A DNA stretch of 64,000 nucleotides from Excoecaria cochinchinensis (taxonomy: Eukaryota > Streptophyta > Magnoliopsida > Malpighiales > Euphorbiaceae). The stretch is taken from assembly GCA_947683425.1 (NCBI GenBank), contig CANTUQ010000043.1, forward strand, positions 13,892,501-13,956,500. Direction: 5' to 3'. How positions within the stretch are numbered: the stretch's first letter is position 1; every line of letters begins with the position of its first letter. The position numbers and the translations under genes are program-made. The notes under the pieces are model-generated. The model saw only the letters and a program-made list of their open reading frames with translations, was not told the DNA's origin and did no database searches. Below, piece by piece: positions 48,601 through 57,600 of this stretch.

Positions 48601-51600
48601 GTGTTACTTCTTCTTTATCCTTTCCCCTTTTTTCACCGATATAAAATACAGGTCATAAGAGGTTAAGCTTACTTGGAAATTACTTTTCTAGTTTTATGTT
48701 TCTGATGTGCAGCTTGCTCAAATGTGTTTCCTGCCACTGAAGTATAAGATTGTAGCACATGGAGAATAAGACAGACCATCCAACCAATGTATCCAAGAGT
48801 AATTACAGTCATCAGCATCATCCAATCATATGTTTGAAAGTAATGTAGCCCTTGCAGTGCCAAGCTTCTGAGCTTTTCGGTTAGAGTCATTGCTGTTTGA
48901 TAATCTCTTAGAGATATTAGATGTTCAATGCGTCCCAACATAGAGGAATATTGAGCCAGCGGTTTGAAAGGCTTGAAATATAATGAGTTTGACTGCTTTA
49001 TTTCTAATTTTGTCAAGAAAACTAATAGAAAGTAGGAAACTCAAACATATTCTGGGAAAAACCATTACATGCATCAAAGATAATACATTTTGAAGACATA
49101 ATAGACATTATGAACTGTAAAAGTATGACCACAAAATTTACAAGATAAATACTGTCTCACACTTAAATGATGCAGGTGCATCCAAGTTAACTGAAGACTT
49201 CCATATTTCAGTTTTCTAGTTTCCCTTCTATATTTGCACTGCCTATTAAATAAAATATTTTACTTAATTAATTAGTGTTACAGATACTCATTAAATGAGT
49301 ATCTATAACAGATACTCATTAAATGAGTATCTATAGTTAGGCTGCTGTGTATCTGTAGTTAGGCTGCAATTGTTGACTGTTAGTAGCTATTACAACTGTA
49401 ATTAGTTAGGGTATTAAATGCTAGTGTTTGTATATATATATATGTGTTCTCTGTAAAAGGAAAGAGAGTAGAAATAATAAGAATAAGTTATTTCTCATGG
49501 TATCAGAGCCATAGTCTCTGTTTTTTTTGGGTTTCCTGGTGTCGGGTCTCTGTTTTGGGTTTCCTGGTTTTCGGGTTTTCTGGGAACGTTACTGTTCTCC
49601 TTTGGTCACCACATTCCGGTGACAAGTTTGCGTCACCGCCCACATCAAGAGGAGCGCAGGAGGAAATCCGGCCTTCCCACAGAATCCGGCGTCGATCCTG
49701 CCGGCGAGTGAGCTACACGCGCCGATCAAGTCTTCTGGTTACTGTTCACGCGCCGGCGCGTGCAGAGTCGGCTGAAGCTCCGGTTCCTTATCCGCCGTCG
49801 CCTTGCTGTTTCCGGTCAGATTCCGGTGTCCGTTTGGGTTGGTCTTCCCTCTTGGTGGTAGTTAATTCTCTGTGAAGAATCTGTTCTTCATTCCAGTCCG
49901 GGTTCCTCTGTTTTCAACTCCATTTCGCTGTTCCAGCCTGACTTTATCATCTTCCATTAATAGCTTTGTGGTTTTTGTGGCTGAGTTAGTCTCCCGTTAG
50001 CTGCTGAATCTTGTGGCTTATCATCTGAGGTTTTTCTTTCTCTGCCTCTTGGCTCCTTTTACTATATATTAGTGATTTTGTGGTTATTGGCTTAGTTGTA
50101 TTTTACTTATAATGGGGGATGCAAAAATTTCTGGTGAGAAAGGACAGATAATGACTGAAGTAGTTCCTGCACTTAGTAAAATTACAGATTATAAATTAAA
50201 TGGGCCGAATTTTTTGCAATGGAGTAAAACCATTAGAATTTATTTGCTTAGTATTGATAAGGATGACCATTTGACCAATGATCCTCCACCTGATGATAAA
50301 AATAAACAATTATGGTTACGAGATGATGCCCGCCTATTTTTACAAATTAGGAATTCCATTGAAAATGATGTACTTGGTTTGATAGATCATTGTGAATTGG
50401 TGAAGGAATTAATGGATTATTTGGGATTCTTGTATTCTGGAAAAGGAAATATTTCTCGTATGTATGAAGTGTGTAAGGCTTTCTATCGTACTGAGAAGGA
50501 AGCCAAGTCACTCACAACTTATTTTATGGATTTCAAGAAAATTTATGAGGAGTTGAATGTCCTTTTACCTTTTACTGCTGATATTAAAGAACAACAAGCT
50601 CAAAGAGAGAAAATGGCAATTATGAGCTTTTTGGCTGGATTACCATCTGAATTTGAGACCGCCAAATCTCAAATTCTCTCTAGTCCTGAGATTACTTCAC
50701 TTCAAGAGGTGTTTAGCAGGGTGTTACGTACTGAGAATACACCATCCCATCAAGCTTCAAGTGTTCTTGTTGCTAAAGGAGGAGGAAATGATGCTTGGAG
50801 AAAAAATAGTAATCGAGGAGGAAGTGATGTCATTTGCTACTACTGCAAAGAAATTGGGCACACAAAAAGATACTGCAAAAAGCTTCAAAATAAGACTCAA
50901 AAGACTCAAACTGCTACAGCTACTGTTGCTTCTTCCTCTGAACAATTCGTCACTATATCAGCTGAAGAGTATGAGCGGTTCTCCCAGTATCAAGAATCTA
51001 TAAAACAATCCTCCCCAGTTGTTGCTTCTGCTGAGTCAGGTAAAAAGTGTTTCATCTCATCCTCAAACAAATGGGTCATTGACTCTGGTGCCACAGATCA
51101 TATGACAGGTAACTCTAAAATCTTTTCCAGTTTTCAATCTCACACCCAACTATCTCCTGTTACTATAGCTGATGGATCTAGTTGCAACATTGAAGGGTCG
51201 GGAACTGTTAAACCAACTCCATCCATTACTTTATCCTCTGTGCTGAGTTTACCTAGTCTTGCATTTAATCTTTTGTCTGTCAGTCGCCTTACTAAAGATC
51301 TCAATTGCTCTATCTCATTTTTTCCTAATCATTGTCTATTTCAGGATCTTATGACGAAGCAGACTATTGGTAAAGGGCATGTATCTAATGGGCTCTATAT
51401 TTTGGATTCATGGGTACCTCAATCAGTTGCTTGTTCCAGTATTGTTTCCATTTTTGAAGCTCATTGCAGATTAGGCCATCCCTCTCTACCAGTATTGAAG
51501 AAGTTATGCCCCCAGTTTTCTGATGTCACTTCAGTGGATTGTGAATCATGTCACTTTGCCAAACACCAGCGAAGCTCATTGAGCCCTAGAATAAATAAGA

Positions 51601-54600
51601 GAGCTGAGTTTGCTTTTCAGTTAGTTCATTCTGATATTTGGGGACCTTGTCCAGTTGTGTCTAAAACTGGTTTTCGATATTTTGTTACTTTTGTGGATGA
51701 TTTTTCTCGAATGACTTGGATTTATTTTATGAAAAGCCGTTCTGAGGTGTTTGCTCATTTTTCTGCTTTTTGTGCTGAAATTAAGACCCAATTTAATGTG
51801 TCTGTGCATATATTGCGTAGTGATAATGCTAAAGAATACATGTCATCTTCTATTCAAAGTTACATGACTCAACAGGGCATCCTTCACCAGACATCCTGTG
51901 TTGATACTCCTGCTCAGAATGGGATTGCTGAAAGGAAAAATAGACATCTCCTTGAGACTGCTCGAGCCTTGTTATTTCAAATGAGTGTACCTAAGCCCTT
52001 TTGGGCGGATGCTGTTGCTACTGCATGTTTTTTGATCAATCGAATGCCATCTACAGTTCTAAATAGTGATGTTCCCTACAACATCCTTTTTCCCACCAAG
52101 TCTGTGTTTCCTGTTGAACCACGGATCTTTGGAAGCACCTGCTTTGTTCGTGATGTGAGACCTGGACTTACAAAATTAGACCCTAAATCACTTAAATGTA
52201 TATTCTTGGGTTATTCTCGAATTCAAAAGGGATATCGGTGCTACTCTCCAGATCTCCAAAGATATGTAGTATCAACAGATGTTAGCTTTTCTGAGAAAAT
52301 TCCGTTCTTTTCATCACAGTCAGGGACACAAATTCAGGAAGAGGATGATTGGCTAGTTTACCATGTCTTCACTCCAGTTTCAGATAAGGCACCCAGTTTT
52401 GGATCCAGTGATGCTAGTTCTCCTGATATTGAGCAAGCAGCAATTGGAGATTCTTCGACTGATCAAGCTGCTGTACCCTTGGCTCCTCCAGCCAAGCCTC
52501 CTATCATACAAGTATATTCCAGGAGATTAGAGCATCAGGATACATGCCCCGCACCAGTTTCTTCGTCATCAGATCCTCCACCAAATGACCTCGACATACC
52601 TATTAGTCTTCGCAAAGGTAAACGTCAGTGCACACTTCCTAAATATCCCATTGCTAATTTTATTTCCTATGATCAATTATCTCCGTCCACTAGCTCTTTA
52701 ATTGTCTCTCTAGACTCTGTTTCTGTACCTAAGACAGTTAAGGAGGCTTTATCTCATCCGGGTTGGCGTAATGCTATGATTGCGGAGTTACAAGCTTTGG
52801 AAAATAATCACACATGGGATCTAGTTCCTCTACCTGAAGGCAAGAAGGCAGTTGGATGTAGATGGATTTATACAATAAAATGCAATGCTGATGGTTCTAT
52901 AGCTCGACTCAAAGCTAGATTGGTGGCAAAGGGGTTCGCTCAAACCTATGGTGTTGATTATTCAGATACTTTTTCTCCAGTGGCCAAGCTTACCTCTGTG
53001 CGTTTGTTCATTTCCTTAGCTGCTTCAAAACACTGGCCTTTACATCAACTTGACATTACAAATGCCTTTCTGCATGGTGATCTTTTGGAGGAGGTGTATA
53101 TGGAGCAACCACCCGGATTTGTTGCTCAGGGGGAGTATGCAAAGGTATGCCATCTACAAAAATCTCTGTATGGGTTGAAGCAGAGTCCTCGAGCTTGGTT
53201 TGGCAAGTTTAGTGAGGTAGTTCAAGAGTTTGGGTTACAAAAGAGCAGGTGTGATCACTCTGTCTTTTTCAAACAGTCCACCACTGGGATGACCCTCCTT
53301 GTTGTTTATGTCGATGATATTCTCATCACAGGAGATGATTATACAGGTATCAATGCTCTGAAGACCTTTTTGCAAGCTAAGTTTCATACAAAAGATCTGG
53401 GTCAGCTAAAGTATTTCTTAGGGATAGAAGTTTCTAGATGTAAGAATGGAATCTTTCTATCTCAGAGAAAGTATGTTCTTGATCTACTTGCAGAAACGGG
53501 AAAGACAGGAGCTAAGCCTTGCAATGCACCTATGACTCCTAATGTTCATCTAACTAAAGATAGTAGTGATCTCTTTGATGATCCAGAGAAGTATAGAAGA
53601 TTGGTTGGAAAACTCAATTACCTCACAGTAACCCGACCGGACATTGCCTATTCTGTTAGCATTGTAAGTCAGTTCATGTCTGAGCCTACAGTGAAACATT
53701 GGGCAGCTTTGGAACAGATTTTGTGCTATTTAAAAGGGGCTCCAGGGTTGGGTTTATTATATAGAAATCATGAGCATAATCGTATTGAGTGTTTTGTTGA
53801 TGCCGATTGGGCTGGATCAAAAGTTGATAGAAGATCTACTATTGGCTATTGTGTTTTTGTTGGTGGAAATCTTGTGTCTTGGAAAAGCAAGAAGCAGAAT
53901 GTTGTTTCCAGGTCCAGTGCGGAATCAGAATACAGAGCCATGGCTCAATCTACTTGTGAAGTCTTGTGGATTTGTCATTTGTTAGAAGAAATTGGATTGA
54001 AAGTTTCCTCACCAGCAACACTGTGGTGTGACAACCAGGCTGCACTACACATTGCCTCTAATCCGGTATACCATGAAAGGACTAAACATATTGAAGTTGA
54101 TTGTCACTTCATTCGTGAAAAAATTCAGGAGAATGTAATCTCCACCAGTTATGTGAAGACTGGCGAACAATTAGGAGACATGTTTACAAAAGCTTTAAAT
54201 GGGACTCGGGTTGAGTACCTTTGTAACAAGCTGGGCATGATTAACATCTATGCTCCAGCTTGAGGGGGAGTGTTACAGATACTCATTAAATGAGTATCTA
54301 TAACAGATACTCATTAAATGAGTATCTATAGTTAGGCTGTTGTGTATCTGTAGTTAGGCTGCAATTGTTGACTGTTAGTAGCTATTACAACTGTAATTAG
54401 TTAGGGTATTAAATGCTAGTGTTTGTATATATATATATGTGTTCTCTGTAAAAGGAAAGAGAGTAGAAATAATAAGAATAAGTTATTTCTCAATTAGCAA
54501 TAGGTTTCAGTCTAGAATTTAGATTTGTTCTAACTAGCATAAATAGGACAACAGTAGTCAGTTTACATATTGTATCTTCTCTCTCAATTCAGAATTTTAA

Positions 54601-57600
54601 CTTCAACGTTCTCTTTAAACATAATTATTTTCTATTGTTCCAATGACAATCACCCTATTTGAGCTCTAACTGTTGAGATCTAATTGCCCTAAACTGTTCT
54701 GCTATGTCATTAAAGTTAGCAAAAATAAATCAATTGGTCATTTCAACTAAACCAACATCACTGCAAAGCAAGATCAAGTACTTTAGCAACACCATCAAAT
54801 TGCAAAATATATATTAAATACTGGTAAAAAAAGGCCATGAAGATTAAAGCATGAACAAAAAAAACTGTGATATAAATGAAAAGAAAAAATGACAAATGAG
54901 AAGGATACGTGATTTACGAAGAAACTGATTGAGAATTTGCTTTGTATTTGCTAGAACAGCTTCAACTTCCTCTGCCTGCATATTATGATAGAGAAAGAAA
55001 CCTCAGTTAACTTAGAAAAATGATGGGTGATAGAGTGTATTTTCCACCTAAAGTTATAATGCTTGCACCCTTAAATTAAAGATGTATGACCCTTAAAATG
55101 TGCCCCATCCAGAATTTTGATGTATCTAAATTATTGAATAATTTAATAATTCACAACATATTTTTCTTCAATTTGGTTCCTCTAGGTTACCCCAGGTACT
55201 CATAATCCCTTGGGATAATGTCAAATTCGATGGTATTGATTTATACCTTGTTAGAACTTTTAGGTTGCCCACAGGTCATGCAGTTATACCAATAGACTAA
55301 TTGTGTTGTACTAGAGGTAGATGTAATTTAGACATAGGAGGCCTTTACATTTATTTCAATTTATGGCCTTTACATTTATTTCAATTTATTCATACACCTA
55401 AAATTAAAAAGTTAATTGTCAGGTAGTTTATGTATACCACGTTTGAGTTGTATTCTTAAGATGATAAATTGTTTCCAATTAACAAATACAAACAGGATTA
55501 CAAGGAATTTATGATAGAAGATCTCAAAAATATTAAGTGGTAGCATAACTTGTCTGAACTATTTAACTTTATCTTGTTTTTTAATTACTAGAATATGTAC
55601 TGCCAGCACAAAAACACCCGAAACCTTAAAATCCTGCATCTGTCACTGCTTGCATGCTACTCCATAAGATCTTTACAGTTTGTTAGAACTAAATCAAATA
55701 AGTCCAATAGTTTATCAAACTAACCTCCTTCATATCAACATATCCAAGTGGTAAATTTCCAACTGAGTTAACAGGGCATGGTAAACCAAGAAGTGTGGAC
55801 TACAAAACAAGAGGTAACGTAAGATCATATACCTATCGGAGTCAGTGACACTACAAGAAAAAAAGTTTTGACACAATTATATAATTCTTGGGAAAAAATT
55901 GTACAACCATGAGTGGTGCTATATCAGCTTGATTCACATCCACCCTTTCAATGCCGTTCAGGCCCCAGTCTGTTGGTGTTGGCAAGTCATGGGCATGTTC
56001 ATCAACAAAACGAGAGCCATCGTCAGAATGGTTACCACTGGAGACTGGCTTGGGATATTTCACACCTGCTCCCCAAACAACAAGGGGAGTATCAGTGTTT
56101 GAAGGATGTCCATCTCCATGACTACCTAGCAGTAGAACCATATATGTCAGCATCCATGAATCAAATAAGTCATGGAACAGCATTACTGTTACGGTTCTAA
56201 TTAAATATTTTTATTATAGTAAGATTTATTTCTAGTAATAATATTGTAGTTATAATAGGATTTGGTTTCAATTAGTGATTTATTTTTCATAGTTTCCTAG
56301 TTAGAAAAGGATTCCTATTTAGAAATGTAAAAGGATTCCTATTTAGATACGTAATCTCTATTTATAGAGACAAATTTAGTCAATAAAACGAGTTAAAGTT
56401 CCAGCAAATTAAAGGTAGGCAACTCCCGAACAGTCCAAGGTGTGTGGCTCCCTTTAACGAGTTGCAATGTTCATACAACCATAGGCAAAGGTAGGAACCA
56501 AAGTAAGGGCAAAGACCTGGTTCTGATTTCTGTGTCAACCGTCTGGTGACTCGATCACAAACTCGGGGCCATAACAATTACTAGATATAATACAAGGACT
56601 TGATGGGAGCTTATAAATTAGTCTTCCAAGAAATCTATGCAGAATCTATCTTAAACAAGCTGAAGATATAAAGCCATGGAGCCAATATTTGAATACTAGT
56701 TTAGCTACCAATTTGATGAACTTATTGGAATAGGTCATTTAGAACCATTAATAAAATTAGATATATTTCCTCATTCTAAAAGTATTATGAAAACCACTGC
56801 TCAGAAAAGAAAGTAAACGGCTGGTAAGAAGCATTCTCAAGTAGAAGTAATTAACTAATTAAGAACAAACCTTTGTCACTCATTCCATGATCAGCAGTAA
56901 ATACATAGGCTGTTCTATTGTCCTTATAATAATCTTCAAGAAGTGCATACACACGTTCAGCTATGCAGTCTACAACCTTTACATTATTGAGATAGATGGA
57001 TGAATAGGGCCGATGAGCATGGCCATTTGAATCACAGCCAAGTAGATGCAGAAAGATAACAAGATTATCCTGTAAAAGCAACTCCTTTAACTTTGGGTCT
57101 TCATTGGAACTATTCAGAAGGCTCTGAAATTGATCAAAAGACCACTCATCCAAAAACGAAGCATCTGCATCAACACTATCGACTTGATAAAGTATTGAAC
57201 CAAAGTCAAAAATAATAGAACCTGGGGCACTATGGTACAAACTGGGTTTCTGTGATGAACTTCTTTTTATATGAGCTTTCATCAGAAAATTAAAGTTCGA
57301 ATAAATGACAGTGGGATAAAATTCTCAAACAAATATAAGAGGCTGTGACAAACCAGTGGCAAAGTCTTCAAACTCGTGAGGGTAGGTATTCCATGTGCTA
57401 TGTGGCAAGGCACCACAGAATATTGGGACAATATCTGGGCTACCATAAGCAAATGTGTGCCTGCTTTGGTTAAATAATGAATCAAACTCAACTGGATTAG
57501 CTTTCCATCCTGTAGATGCAATTCGAGTATCTTAGTGGATCAAACAGAATACTAGCAATTATTTTGTTTACAGCAATATGGTTGGCTGAGAAAGACCACA

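Larger units (their letters stand above)
49276..54492 (+). mobile_element. Ty1/copia element E, intact, in PIG-N intron 7
   Basis: LTRs of 222 bp differ at one site (C/T near 49345 and 54340). Exact target duplication ATTAG (49271-49275 and 54493-54497). Primer binding site TGGTATCAGAGCC at 49498, polypurine tract GAGGGGGAG before 54271. It is antisense to PIG-N. Confidence 0.96.

Noticed and set aside
49444..49875. 143-codon frame as a gene
   Set aside because: Begins in the E LTR and crosses the primer binding site and leader; no recognisable domain.
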